64,000 nucleotides of DNA from Nepenthes gracilis (GCA_033239525.1 BSYO01000031.1:310001-374000), one strand, 5' to 3'; counted from the first letter of the stretch, positions 1 to 9,703 are shown. Numbers and translations: made by a program. Notes: generated by a model not told the origin, from the sequence alone.

Positions 1-240
1 CAATTGTATGCATCAAGTTCTTCTTTTGACTACAAGGATAAAGCTTTTGGTTCATCACCCGTGGTGCTTCCGGGTGGAATCCATCCAATTTGGGTGCTAG
101 TCCAGATGCATTCATCAATCGATTTAAGAAATGCTCTTATACAAACTTTCCAATATAAATAATTGCTCCCGTCAAAATAGGGAGGAATGGATAACGATTT
201 CCTAGCATGCATCTAGTTCAAAGTCCTGGATTGAGGTGAG
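1..240 (-). pseudogene. Copia (SIRE-like) gag, N-terminal remnant
   Basis: On the minus strand this encodes the start of a plant Copia gag. A run reading PPYFDGSNYLYWK followed by RAFLKSIDE (about 130-205) is the hallmark N-terminus of these gag proteins, which form the capsid of the retroelement particle. The reading frame stays open only for about 60 codons and the rest of the protein lies off the left edge. The same segment occurs in element B near 11820-11920 as PPFFDGSNYAYWK, so the two belong to one family. It sits directly upstream (in minus-strand sense) of a primer-binding site and LTR, as expected for gag. Partial and decayed; not a host gene. Confidence 0.75.
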
Positions 241-242
241 TT

Positions 243-253
243 TCGATACCAAT
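243..253 (-). other. Primer-binding site of old Copia element (initiator Met tRNA type)
   Basis: The minus strand reads TTGGTATCGAAAC beside the LTR end, a decayed form of TGGTATCAGAGC, the site complementary to the initiator methionine tRNA used by many Copia and Tekay elements. It sets the orientation of the element as minus. Confidence 0.55.
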
Positions 254-985
254 TGAAAGGAATAATTCATTTGGAATCACAATAATATTCTGACCCCTCA
301 ATAAATATGCAGAAGAAAATCACAGAATATATAATATATGTAAAATATATTCTAATATAGATGTGAATAGTAAATAATGAAAGTAACAATAATAAAGATG
401 TAATTTTTTTGATAATAAAGAAAAATTTTAATAACCATGGCTATCGAGTAAAACCCTCTGAATTTTAATGGTTAGGAAAGATATGCACTATGAAAATTAA
501 CTTACTAATTGAGTGGTATAGACGTGCTAACCTAACTGACTTACTCCTATTTTATGATCTCTTATTTTGTGATCTCTACCAAGAAACTCCTTGGATTTAC
601 CCGCGATAATAAAATTGGATACCTTTCGGTCTTCAAGTCAATCTTTCCTCATAGATCACTTGAATTGTCGTATACTATTGAAATCTAATTTTTATGTTAC
701 CGACGTCGCTAACGAAGGTTAACTGGTGGAAAGAGATATAAAGAGTAAAATAGACATGGTGAGAAAACTTAGGCTAGGAGGCACAATTATCAAAATTAAA
801 TTTTCTCAAGTGGAGCAATGTAAAAAGATGAAAGATTTGATTTTTCTCTAAAACGGTGTTAGATACTCAAGTAAAGAGTTAGGGTAAATGAAATAAGATG
901 ACTATATATGTGGAGGCTAAAAACCCTAGGTAAAAAATGTGAATGTTAGTGAAATACGCATCGCAGCGCTCGAGCGCATGGTGGG
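254..985 (-). repeat. LTR of old Copia/SIRE-like element, part 1
   Basis: This stretch aligns throughout with the two LTRs of element B (8639-9691 and 11967-13030), sharing for example the segments around CTAACCTAACTGACTTACTCC and CTTGGATTTACCC. In plus orientation it begins TGAAAGG at 254. It is cut at 985 by element A, whose target duplication GTGGG occupies 981-985, and resumes at 5619. The small ORFs in it are by-products of LTR sequence. Confidence 0.8.
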
Positions 986-1406
986 TGATACAATCTCCAT
1001 GTTGTCGCCGTCGTTGATGATGAAGAACGCAACGGAAGGGGAGATCTGCAGAGGAGGAATGCGGCCGATTTGTGCTGGGTACGAGGGAAGGAGAGGAAAA
1101 GGGAGAGGGAAGAGGGAGAGAAGAACAGGGAGAGGGGAGGAAGACGCAGGAGAGAGAGAGAATTAGAATATTGATTTTTGTTACCTTCATCGTAACCGTG
1201 CCAACAATATATACAGGAACGGGAAATTAGGAAAACGGGAAACGGGGAAATTCTTCCACGGGGGCCGTAACTAATCCTTGCCAAACAACCCGAATTTAAA
1301 ACAAACCAGAACAGGGGTCAATAAACAGGAACGGGATTCTCTAAGGAAACAAACCAAACAACCCAAAGAGAAAATGAGAAAAGAAAATAATTAAAGGTTC
1401 GTAACA
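986..1406 (-). repeat. LTR of element A (left; 3' LTR in minus sense)
   Basis: TG...CA bounded, about 421 bp, matching 5182-5613 over nearly its whole length. The main difference is a short rearranged stretch near 1284-1335. It contains a purine-rich run (about 1085-1165, GAGAGAGGAA-type) that produces spurious proline/serine-rich ORFs on the minus strand. Confidence 0.85.
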
Positions 1407-1458
1407 TTGCCCGCTCCTTCAAAACAACCTTGTCCTCAAGGTTGATCAAGAGGAAGGT

Positions 1459-1640
1459 CCGAGAAACTGCCTGCTTTTCAAGGAGGTATTCGCTCATATC
1501 AATTTGAACCCGAGCATTTCCTGAGATGAAAATGAAAGCGAGACAAGGCCTGTGCTAGCTCAATCTTCCCAACACCGGAGGGACCCATGAACATGAAGCT
1601 TGCTAGCTCGGGCCGAGCACGGCCAATGCCCTCCATTGCC
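1459..1640 (-). pseudogene. Captured ClpB/Hsp100-like AAA+ fragment (Walker A region)
   Basis: The minus strand reads RARPELASFMFMGPSGVGK (Walker A GPSGVGK at 1565-1585), then, after a frameshift near 1520, RVQIDMSEY followed by EKQAVSR (1512-1459). In ClpB/Hsp100 chaperones the second ATPase domain has the same order: RP-ASF-F-GP-GVGK, then LVRIDMSEY, then EKHSVSR. The order, spacing and motif pair make this family call firm. The fragment covers only about 60 residues, lacks Walker B and the rest of the ring ATPase, carries at least one frameshift, and ends directly at an LEDKVVLKE tail typical of Ty3 polyproteins. It is a piece of a host chaperone gene inside the element, not a working gene. 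Confidence 0.7.
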
Positions 1641-2341
1641 ACTGAGTTTGCGGTTTCGGAAAAAATGCTTGGATCCAAAAGCTGTTCCCATACTCAAATC
1701 CCATCTGTTCCCATGGTTATAGCTTTCAATTTCCTCCGTCTGGGAATTGGACAGCTTTGGCAAACATAAGATTGAGGAAAAAATTGAGAGATCCATTGGC
1801 ATAATCGAAGCATTGTGAGGTTCAATATAGAAGCAGCCGGTGTGTGTAGGAGGAAAGCAAGAAATCCACTAATGTTTTCCAAAAATAAAAAGATTAATGG
1901 GTAGGAAGTGGTATAGAAAAGGCTTGAGGAGCATCTTGGTGGCAATTTTTCAACTGAATCTGTTTGGCCCGCATCAATAAAGATGATTGAAGTAGGTACA
2001 TTAGTGTTATGGATTTCATAGTTGTGAAATGAGGGTTGGCGACTATTGTGGCACAAAGATGCCCCAAAATTGTGAGCCCAAGTTCTCTTATCTACCCGGC
2101 ATTTATGGAGTATATGTTCTTTGGCGCGAGGCTATAAACTGTATAGCTGTTCCCAGGAGAAGAAAACGCAATTGGAGGCCAATCCAACCCCTTTCCAGTA
2201 TGGTCCCAACAGACCATAGAAGACTTGAAACAGCAGCCCCGAGAGCCTCCCCATTTGAGAAAGCGCATGGTAACTGGCGGTAACCCTTGAGCAACCCGAT
2301 TCGTTGCAATCACTGGACCAAACATCATAAACAGAGCATGC
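1641..2341 (-). other. Element A interior of unassigned origin
   Basis: This lies between the ClpB-like and ARP9-like pieces. Minus-strand ORFs of 84 to 120 codons overlap in different frames; one (2092-2346) includes GLPPVTMRFLKWGGSR. I do not recognise a retrotransposon or host domain. It may be more of the captured genes, other captured genes, or element untranslated sequence. Confidence 0.4.
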
Positions 2342-2768
2342 ATCACCCTTTGTATATCTTTCTATTCCAATTGTTATTACTGGCCATCGGGCGAGTGTGC
2401 TTCTCATTCGAGACATGACTGTTTGGTTTTCTCATAATGACTTCATCTTGACAAGATGCATATTGCTCTTTGAGTTTCTCGACATCCCAGACATTGAGAT
2501 TCACTAATGGGTTGGATTTACTGAGTTTCTGAATAAGCAGACTTGTCAAAGCAGCACCCCCAATATCAAATCTTCGCGAGGCAATGTGCTGAGCTGCACC
2601 TTCAATCACCGGCGCAATATCTATCTCCCCATGACCTACGTCCACTGTACAACCAGAAATACGGTCTGCTGCATAGAGGGATACGACGGGTTGCTCTGCT
2701 GCATAGAAGTCAGATCCATTGAATTTCTCAAACATCAACTGCACCAGATGTTCTCTTACAGCCCGATA
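2342..2768 (-). pseudogene. Captured ARP9-like actin-related protein fragment
   Basis: Minus-strand residues 268-378 of the ORF ending at 2343 contain REHLVQLMFEKF, FYAAEQPVVSLYA, RISGCTVDVGHG, IDIAPVIEGAAQHIASRRF and NVWDVEKLKEQYA in that order. This is the actin-fold core of plant actin-related protein 9, a nuclear actin relative. After a frameshift near 2400 the match continues as PVITIGIERYTKGDA, corresponding to the ARP9 stretch of the type VI-IGRERYTVGEA, so captured sequence reaches at least 2342. About 140 residues of a protein of roughly 600 are present, without intron-like gaps in the part that can be read. The family call rests on remembered motif order, not a search. The fragment cannot be a complete ARP. 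Confidence 0.75.
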
Positions 2769-3569
2769 ATGGTGAGGCTTCAGTTGAAATATATGCTGAA
2801 GGAACAAGCTTCTCAAACTTGTGTTCAGAGTTTTCGGCTTTGTTATTGTCACTATGATGTTTTGGTTGAAAGCCCACTGGAATTGCCTCTTCCACTTGAA
2901 CTCTTGTGACTTTGGAAGTTTTGCAATGCCCCTGTTTGTACGATCCATGTGGCGCAACAGAAATGGTGTGAAGTAAAGCAGTACAATGAACCATCGTGTT
3001 GGTAACTGCTCCCACCATTTTGGAGATATCTTCTGGGTATTTTTGCCAGCTAAGACTAGTTTACGTGGCCCTTCTGGAATGGTCAATGATTCCAAGCTTC
3101 GATTAGCAATTGATAGCAAATTTCTTTTAGTTGGATGAAGAGAGCATCCACACCCGCAATCGACCGTTAAGCTCGTGATCCCCATGTTGTAACACTCTTC
3201 ACTAGTCCAGGTTGGAGGAGGGCAGGTATATATTCCCACACCAGCACCCGCCTCTTTGGCAATGAGGAACGAGCCAGTGAGAGCTAATTGTTTGTAAACT
3301 CTTTGTTTGTGATCGATGCGAAAGAACCTGGCATTTACATTACCCAACGCATTGGCCACAACACCTACAATTTCCCAAGAGGTATCATCAAATGCATGCC
3401 CTGTCTCAGAGCTTGCACAAATTTGAAGACCTGCAATATGCAGATGAGAGTTGATTAACCGGCTAAGTGCACGGCCAGAGTTTGCCCATTTAGCACACAC
3501 GGGAACCTTGTGCTTAAACTCAATTGCCATGTTGAGTGCTACTCGGACCCAAATCAAAACTTGCTCCAA
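2343..3569 (-). CDS. Chimeric ORF of element A (408 aa), C-terminal third ARP9-like
   Basis: An uninterrupted 408-codon frame on the minus strand. Residues 1-267 show no domain I recognise; they are Cys-containing (CGCGC near 138-142) with a hydrophobic run around 193-205. Residues 268-378 are ARP9-like actin fold, and 379-408 are out-of-frame tail after a 1-base shift. The frame lies in the centre of element A, 60 bases downstream (minus sense) of the Ser/Pro-rich ORF. A frame this long is unusual in so decayed a region and could encode a fusion protein, but there is no evidence of expression. The upstream two thirds could derive from another captured gene. Confidence 0.5.
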   Translation of the reverse strand: MEQVLIWVRVALNMAIEFKHKVPVCAKWANSGRALSRLINSHLHIAGLQICASSETGHAFDDTSWEIVGVVANALGNVNARFFRIDHKQRVYKQLALTGSFLIAKEAGAGVGIYTCPPPTWTSEECYNMGITSLTVDCGCGCSLHPTKRNLLSIANRSLESLTIPEGPRKLVLAGKNTQKISPKWWEQLPTRWFIVLLYFTPFLLRHMDRTNRGIAKLPKSQEFKWKRQFQWAFNQNIIVTITKPKTLNTSLRSLFLQHIFQLKPHHYRAVREHLVQLMFEKFNGSDFYAAEQPVVSLYAADRISGCTVDVGHGEIDIAPVIEGAAQHIASRRFDIGGAALTSLLIQKLSKSNPLVNLNVWDVEKLKEQYASCQDEVIMRKPNSHVSNEKHTRPMASNNNWNRKIYKG

Positions 3570-3631
3570 AGACTTGCTTGCTCGGGGAAATTGTAATTTC
3601 TTGACGAAACTACTTTGGTGGAAAAAGGGCG

Positions 3632-5056
3632 TCAGTTTTGGAGAACCACTTTGTTAATGGAAACAACATCTCTTTCACCCTTCGTGCCAGCCTTCACTAT
3701 ATGTGAGGCCTGAAACCTCCTAAGACTCTCATTACTCTTCAGCGTAATTGCCATAGCATTATTTTCACTCAACTTCACCCAGTGCTCAGGAGCTTCTCCA
3801 TCCTTAATCTCCAACCACCATGGTGACCTCACTGCGTGAAGTATCCCATTATCTGCAGTTGGTGTTGCCAATCCTTCTTCAGGCCCATCCACCGAAACAA
3901 CAACAGGATGGCCATAAACGACTCCTTGCAGCAGCAGAGTGGACAAGCTAAGAGGACCCTCCAAGGCCTGAAGATGTATGGTTGGAGGAACCCCTAACCC
4001 GATTCTGGAAACAAAATGGCCAGGGAGATGGTGGTGGACGGTTTTGGGAAACGGATCCGTTGGAATTTCAGCACCACTGTAGGCGACCTCTGTATTTGGA
4101 ATAAGACTCTGGAGGGAACCGTCACAAGTTTTGTGTAACCTGTCACAGTTAGAACACAATCCGTGTGTTCTGTGTGAGGCCATTAGTGCCGAATTCGAGT
4201 TCTTCATCGGTAATTCTGGCGAAGGGTTGTGTGGGGTAAGGAAATTTTGCAGAATTGTGGTGAAAGGTGACGTAGCCGAGTTGGGAGCTATAAATGTGTG
4301 TGGTATTCTGGGTAAGATGTGAGTCTTAGACGAGGATGGAGTGGAAATTAAAGAGGAATTTGCAGACAGCGAGGGAAGCCAGTCGGGTGAGGCGCGGTAT
4401 GGATTTTGCAGTCGCGAGTTCAGAAGTAGTGATGGAGGAAGCTTTTGCCGAGAAGCTGTGGTAGGTAGCTCCTCGAATTGGAGATCAGGTGACACATGTG
4501 GATCTGGTTTCTCGATTCGAGTTCGAATCGGCAAGGACTTGGTGAAGGAGGTTCGAAGCAGTTTAGTGGTGGAGAACCCAACCGATGGTGAATCTGAAGA
4601 TAAAGAGGAATTAGCGGTCGACAGTGGTAAGCGGTCGATACAGGAGTGCTGATTTTGTGTGGAGGTAGAAACGGAGGAAGCGATTCGAGCATCAGGTGAT
4701 TGTACTGACGCATTGCTCGAAGTAAGGATATTTTGAGAAAAATTGGCAAAGGTGGAAATCGAAATCGGTGATGAAGTTGAAGGCGACGAGAAATTTGTAG
4801 TTGAGATTTGTTCGGGAATGAGAGCAGAAATGGCGATTTGAGGACCCGGTGGTGGTGGTACGGAACCCGTGTTGGAAGAGGAGGCAGGAAGAGAAACGGG
4901 ACGATGGAAAGCCATCGTAGAGGAAGCTACCGGAAGCGAAGGGTTTACTGACCGTATAGTGTCTTGCTCGAGGCGGTGGATGGAGCTGCGGAGTTCCGCC
5001 ATGGATGAGCGGAGTTTGGTGCAGGTCGACCCGATTTGTTCGGCTTGTGAGGACAT
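3632..5056 (-). CDS. Ser/Thr/Pro-rich ORF of element A (474 aa)
   Basis: A 474-codon open frame on the minus strand. The N-terminal 40 residues are helical and charged (SSMAELRSSIHRLEQD), resembling the start of a Ty3 gag. Residues 45-300 are low-complexity Ser/Thr/Pro. A pair of cysteines lies near 300-312 (CSNCDRLHKTC), and the last 130 residues look folded, with the motif VVSVDGPEEG. I do not recognise a gag capsid domain, a CCHC knuckle or any enzyme. It could be the element's own divergent structural protein or captured sequence. It continues the gag-like reading frame of 4945-5181 after a 1-base shift. The complementary strand also has ORFs but they are shadows. Confidence 0.45.
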   Translation of the reverse strand: MSSQAEQIGSTCTKLRSSMAELRSSIHRLEQDTIRSVNPSLPVASSTMAFHRPVSLPASSSNTGSVPPPPGPQIAISALIPEQISTTNFSSPSTSSPISISTFANFSQNILTSSNASVQSPDARIASSVSTSTQNQHSCIDRLPLSTANSSLSSDSPSVGFSTTKLLRTSFTKSLPIRTRIEKPDPHVSPDLQFEELPTTASRQKLPPSLLLNSRLQNPYRASPDWLPSLSANSSLISTPSSSKTHILPRIPHTFIAPNSATSPFTTILQNFLTPHNPSPELPMKNSNSALMASHRTHGLCSNCDRLHKTCDGSLQSLIPNTEVAYSGAEIPTDPFPKTVHHHLPGHFVSRIGLGVPPTIHLQALEGPLSLSTLLLQGVVYGHPVVVSVDGPEEGLATPTADNGILHAVRSPWWLEIKDGEAPEHWVKLSENNAMAITLKSNESLRRFQASHIVKAGTKGERDVVSINKVVLQN

Positions 5057-5181
5057 GCGGGCATCAAATCGGTCGAGTGCTCATGGAGAGCCTTCATCTC
5101 GTTTGCGGCGACAGACCTCTCGAGCACTTCGAGAGCTTGTGCTTCGATCTCCTCTGCATTTCTCTCAATGAAAGCACCTTT
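4945..5181 (-). pseudogene. Gag-like N-terminus of element A
   Basis: Immediately inside the right LTR the minus strand reads GAFIERNAEEIEAQALEVLERSV, a helical leader preceded by GGTGCTTTCATTGAG, a sequence common just inside 5' LTRs of plant Ty3 elements. Comparison of frames suggests the protein shifts near 5065 into the 474-codon frame (RFDARMSSQAEQ). Frameshifted, so treated as a broken start of the element's gag-like protein. Confidence 0.5.
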
Positions 5182-5613
5182 TGATGCAATCTCCATGTTG
5201 TCGCCGTCGTTGATGATGAAGAACGCAACGGAAGGGGAGATCTGCAGAGGAGGAATGCGGCCGATTTGTGCTGGTAAGAGGGAAGGAGAGGGAAAAGGGA
5301 GAGGGAAGAGGGAGAGAAGAACAGGGAGAGGGGAGTAAGACGCAGGAGAGAGAGAGAATTAGAATATTGATTTTTCCCCCTTCATCATAACCGTGCCAAC
5401 AATTATATACGGGAACGGGAAATTAGGGCAACGGGAAACGGGGAAATTCTTCCACGGGGGCCGTAACTAATCCTTGCCAAAGGCGACGTAAAACAAACCA
5501 GAACGGGGGTCTTGTAATGTAAAACGGGAACCCGGGAACGGGATTCTCTAAGGAAACAAACCAAACAACCCAAAGAGAAAATGAGAAAAGAAAATAATTA
5601 AAGGTTCGTAACA
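5182..5613 (-). repeat. LTR of element A (right; 5' LTR in minus sense)
   Basis: TG...CA bounded, about 432 bp, partner of 986-1406, followed by the GTGGG duplication at 5614-5618. Confidence 0.85.
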
Positions 5614-5618
5614 GTGGG

Positions 5619-6210
5619 CGTTCTTAGAGTTCATGGGATACATACCCGGCACTCGAGTGTGGATCGGGTGAATAGCAGGCGCATGCTTACTGGAAAAGGG
5701 GTTCAAAGGCGAGGCAGACGAGAAGCAAGCACATGCTTACTAAAAACGGGATTCGAGCGTAGGGCGGGTGAGCAGTGGGTGCATGCTTACTGGAAATGGG
5801 GTTCAAAAGCGAGGAGATGAGAAGCAAGCACATGCTTACTAAAAACGGGATTCGAGCGTAGGGCGGGTGAGCAGTGGGTGCATGCTTACTGGAAATGGGG
5901 CTTGAGCTCAGGGCGGGTGAGCAGCGAGCACATGCTTACTGGAAACGAGACTTGAGCGCTGATTGGGAGAGTAGTAGGCACCATCATACTGAAAATGGGG
6001 CTCGAGCTCACACAAGCATGCAGCAAGTGAAACCACTTAGGAAAGGCACTCGGGCGCGGTTCAGGGGCACGGCAAGTATAGAATTGATTAGGGCGTTTCA
6101 ACAACTACCAAATGATACATTTTGATGTAAATCTTCCACAGGATACAATCGCTACTGACAATAGATTAAATATGGTCACAGACTATGTCAACATATAAAT
6201 GAGCCTAATA
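5619..6210 (-). repeat. LTR of old Copia/SIRE-like element, part 2
   Basis: Continuation of the LTR broken at 985. The last part (about 6085-6210, ending CCTAATA) aligns with the ends of element B's LTRs (CCCTAACA at 9691, CCTAATA at 13030). It contains an expanded minisatellite, described separately. Confidence 0.7.
5660..6020. repeat. Minisatellite inside the old Copia LTR
   Basis: Units of about 50 bp share GCATGCTTACTGGAAA, then GGG-TTGAGC, then GGGCGGGTGAGCAG. CATGCTTACT recurs six times between about 5680 and 5940. A roughly 100-bp double unit is repeated at 5721 and 5820. Element B's LTRs have a related, shorter array. Confidence 0.75.
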
Positions 6211-8412
6211 GAATCTATGAATTAGATTCAATGAGATTTGGATTCTATAAAATCCACAATATTTATTGTTATTTAATATATAAGTTGTTCATGTTGAGGT
6301 TCAAACTTAGAAAATTTTTGTCTTCCCTGTGATGTTGGACTTTAAGGAATTCCTGCCATATATTGATGAGATTTGGATTCTACGAAATTCTTTTATCTTA
6401 TAGTACAAAAGTTCGATGGGGCCTATACTTACTATGACTTTTTAATCATAATTATGATGAGTTATAAATTATTGGATAAAATTTATTATTAGATTTTATG
6501 TTACCGTTATCACTTTTATATTTTAGTATTAGATATTCAAGATATTTATTATTTATTATGTGTTATTGATTATTATTACTTGTTGGGTATTAGATTACTT
6601 TTATATTTTATTAGTTTCAAATTCAAGTTAATTATATAGTATTGATAGAAAATCCTATATTCGTTGTAAAACTTTCAGGTAGAGAGAATTTTAAAGACTG
6701 ATTCCTATATTTTCAGTTAATGACATATAACATATATTTTGATAGAGGTTTGGCAGTATTTTTCTAGTTATAACCGATAACTCTTAATAATTTTTATTTC
6801 TTGGATATTTTCACAATTTATTGATGAAATGATAATTTTATAATTAAAGAAAAATAAAACTATGATAAATATTTAATAATTTTATATTTTGAAATTTTTT
6901 TCATGGGTCAAATTTGACTGTTCATGCTCAAGTCACCACAATTTGTTTGGTACGTGCTAGTGTGAATTCTTGTAGGATATGTAAATGATGATAAATGTAA
7001 AATTCTTTAGGACGAGTTAATAACACATGTAAATAAAAAATTTTTGTAGGACAAATGAATATCTCCAATAATAAAAAATTTATTTTATAGGAGGGGTAAA
7101 TAAAGCAAACAGATTTTTTTTTTCCCCTTTTATTTTGTCTAAAGTGAAGTGCATTCGAAGCAGTGATAACTCAAGATCTAAAGTCAAAAATCACTAATTG
7201 GATCCTACACACCAAATACAATAAAGTAAACGGGCTCGGGCATTGTTTATTAAAAAATCCCACCAACGCCAGATAAATCTGTTTGAATTTAGTAAAAGGG
7301 TTAAAGATCCATCCGCTCTTAAAATTTTCTATGCTTGGCTGTATGACGGGAATAAAAGGATCTTGATGAGACTTTGGGAGGAATGTTGCTTGTGGCACTA
7401 GATGGCTAGGTCTCTGGTGGAATGAGTGCTCCTTATCTCATGGTAGATGAAGAATGATTTAGTCTTACAACAATGCATTTAAACAGGGTAATTTCTCACT
7501 ATCTCAATAAATTTTCTCTATTAGGTGATTGGTGGAGTGTTTATAGTCGCGGAGCAAGAATTGCCGCTATTCTTGATTAGTTGCATATCTTGAGAATAGA
7601 TGTACCTTTCTTGATCTGTTTGAGCACCGCTGTACCGTCAAACTAATTGTAGCCTTTTCTTTTAGTGTGCCAAGCATCTATCTAGCGTGACAGTTGTTAA
7701 TTAACGCTGGACGAACATGTCATCTACTCGCCGCAAGTACGACCATAAATTGTTGTCTGTGAGCAGATGCTAATGTGTCCTTTGACCATTACCTTATCAC
7801 GTCGATCGCTTATTGTGATTAAACTTCTTTGGGGATATCAGTTAAGCCATGGGTAGATGTTTTCGACCACTCAAATGTATGATGGTCTTTTCTTTTCTTC
7901 TATCCGAGTCCGACACGTATATGATCTCAACCTGCCCCTTTAATTTTAATTACTAATTTTATCAGCAAAATGTTCTAGTCCCTCCTCGCAGGCATAAAAT
8001 ATATTATATATACATATATTATTTTCCATTGAAAGATGGCAATGTGCGATTTTAATTTAAGCATAATTTGTAAGGCGAATGAAATGCCTTTAATTGAAGC
8101 CATAAGGCTCTTCAACACTCCCACAACTGCAAATTAAAAGGAATCGGTACCTATTTCCCATGTAAGCCCCTAGACCCAGAACAGATGACCTAAGTTCGGG
8201 GGCGCTCTATTGTATCCCTCAACCATCGCATATCCATCATGTAATGGACACGCAGATTGACGCTTAATGGCTCTTGGATCTTTCAAAACCAATAGTCCAC
8301 ATTTTATATTTAGGGAAAAATTTTTATTTTAAAAAACATATTAATAGTTATTTTTATGAATTTTTTTTTGTAATATATAAATACTAAAATATTCATATTA
8401 TAAAAGAAAGAT

Positions 8413-8451
<39 letters not shown>

Positions 8452-8633
8452 CTATTTATATATTTTTTTATTATTTTTTTAAATATATAAATTTTTAACT
8501 ATTAAATTTTAATCTAAGGATCCATAAAAGAAAAAAAATCTCCTCATTTATGCAAGAACCTAGTCCCCAAATGACCCCACCCACGGACACTAAATTTATG
8601 TCTACGGCTCTTTTTTCATCCCCTCCTTATTAT
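6211..8633. other. AT-rich intergenic DNA, no gene seen
   Basis: About 2.4 kb of AT-rich sequence. Some stretches (7150-7450, 7500-7800, 8090-8290) are less AT-rich and may be decayed element sequence. A 75-codon minus ORF at 7171-7398 has no recognisable domain. Confidence 0.6.
8415..8450. repeat. (TA)n microsatellite
   Basis: About 17 uninterrupted TA dinucleotides. Confidence 0.95.
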
Positions 8634-8638
8634 ACTTT

Positions 8639-9691
8639 TGAAAGAGGACTTTTTATCCTAAATTTTATAATTAAATTTTGACCCCAGTAAAAATAGTAAA
8701 AGTAGTAAAAATTAAATATTTATACACGTAAAGAATATTTATTTCTAAATGCTAACGATAATGACAACCATGCAAAAGATAAAAGATCATAAATAATAAT
8801 AAAATATCTGATTTTTGGTGACGAATGAAAAACTCGATACTCACGGTAATTAAGAAAAATCTTTCGGGTTTCAACGGCCAGAGAAGAAATACACTGTGAA
8901 AATCAACTTATAGAACGGGTCATAACGACACGCTAACCTAACCGACTTACTCCCATCTCGTGATCCCTATCAAAGAACTTCTTGGATTTGCCCACGGCAA
9001 CGGAACCGGACGCCTTCCGGTCTTCACGTCAATCTTTCCTCTCTTGCCACTTGAATTGCCACACACGACCGGATCTCCTTCTTCAATGTACCGATGTCAC
9101 CAACGAAAGTAGAAAGGTAAAGGTGATAGATTGATAAAGAGAAAGTGGTGAGAAAATTGCTAGCACATAAAGCACAATAAGAAAAGATCGATTTTCTCAA
9201 TTAAAACACGTTTAATGGAATGGAAAATGATTTTCTCTCAAATGGGATGGCTCCAAAAATATCAATCAAGAGTTAGGAAAGCTAATTATAGGTGTATATT
9301 TATAGAGGGCTCGAAAAATGTATTCAAAAAAGTTGCCCGTTGCCGCGGCGCTCGAGCACGCGGCAAGCGCACATAAGGTTTCACGTGAAACCCTCAGCAC
9401 ACTCGAGCGGAGAGTAGGCGAGCAGCGAGTGGGGGATTGTTGGATTTTGGGCTCGAGCTCGTGGCGAGTACAGGGCTTTTGGATTTTGGGTTCAAGCTCG
9501 CGGCGAGCACACAGCGAGCACAGAACTTTTAGATTTTGGGCTCGATCTCATAGCGAGCTCACGGCAGGCATAGTATCCCTGGAAGCTAGAACAGACAGGT
9601 ATGAAAATATGTTTCAACGAAACACAATCCGATATCGACACACGATCACATAGGGTCACGGAATATGCCAATCATAAAAATTACCCTAACA
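8639..9691 (-). repeat. LTR of element B (left; 3' LTR in minus sense)
   Basis: Runs from TGAAAGAGG to CCCTAACA, 1053 bp. A minisatellite of 50-60 bp units (GGATTTTGGG-TC-AGCTCG-GGCGAGCAC) lies at about 9430-9570. Confidence 0.85.
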
Positions 9692-9703
9692 ATCTCCCCC
9701 TTT
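9692..9703 (-). other. Polypurine tract of element B
   Basis: The minus strand reads AAAGGGGGAGAT directly before the 3' LTR start TGTTAGGG. This is the standard plus-strand priming site of LTR retroelements. Related GGGGGAG tracts recur at about 10041-10085. Confidence 0.75.

Larger units (their letters stand above)
986..5613 (-). mobile_element. Element A: gene-capturing LTR retrotransposon without RT
   Basis: Two direct repeats of about 421 and 432 bp (986-1406, 5182-5613) begin TGATACAATCTCC or TGATGCAATCTCC and end GGTTCGTAACA. Both flanks carry GTGGG (981-985, 5614-5618), a clean 5-bp target duplication, so the element is complete. Minus-strand coding is inferred from a gag-like start next to the right LTR and an LEDKV-type Ty3 polyprotein tail next to the left LTR. 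No protease, RT, RNase H or integrase is recognisable in the 3.8-kb interior. The interior instead holds a Ser/Pro-rich ORF, a 408-codon ORF ending in ARP9-like sequence, and a ClpB/Hsp100-like piece. It must have moved with enzymes supplied in trans. The LTRs are still similar, so insertion was more recent than that of its host LTR. Confidence 0.85.

Noticed and set aside
879..1284. Overlapping 103- and 112-codon minus ORFs
   Set aside because: They straddle the border of the old LTR and element A's LTR, translate a GAGAGG-rich tract, and disagree in frame.
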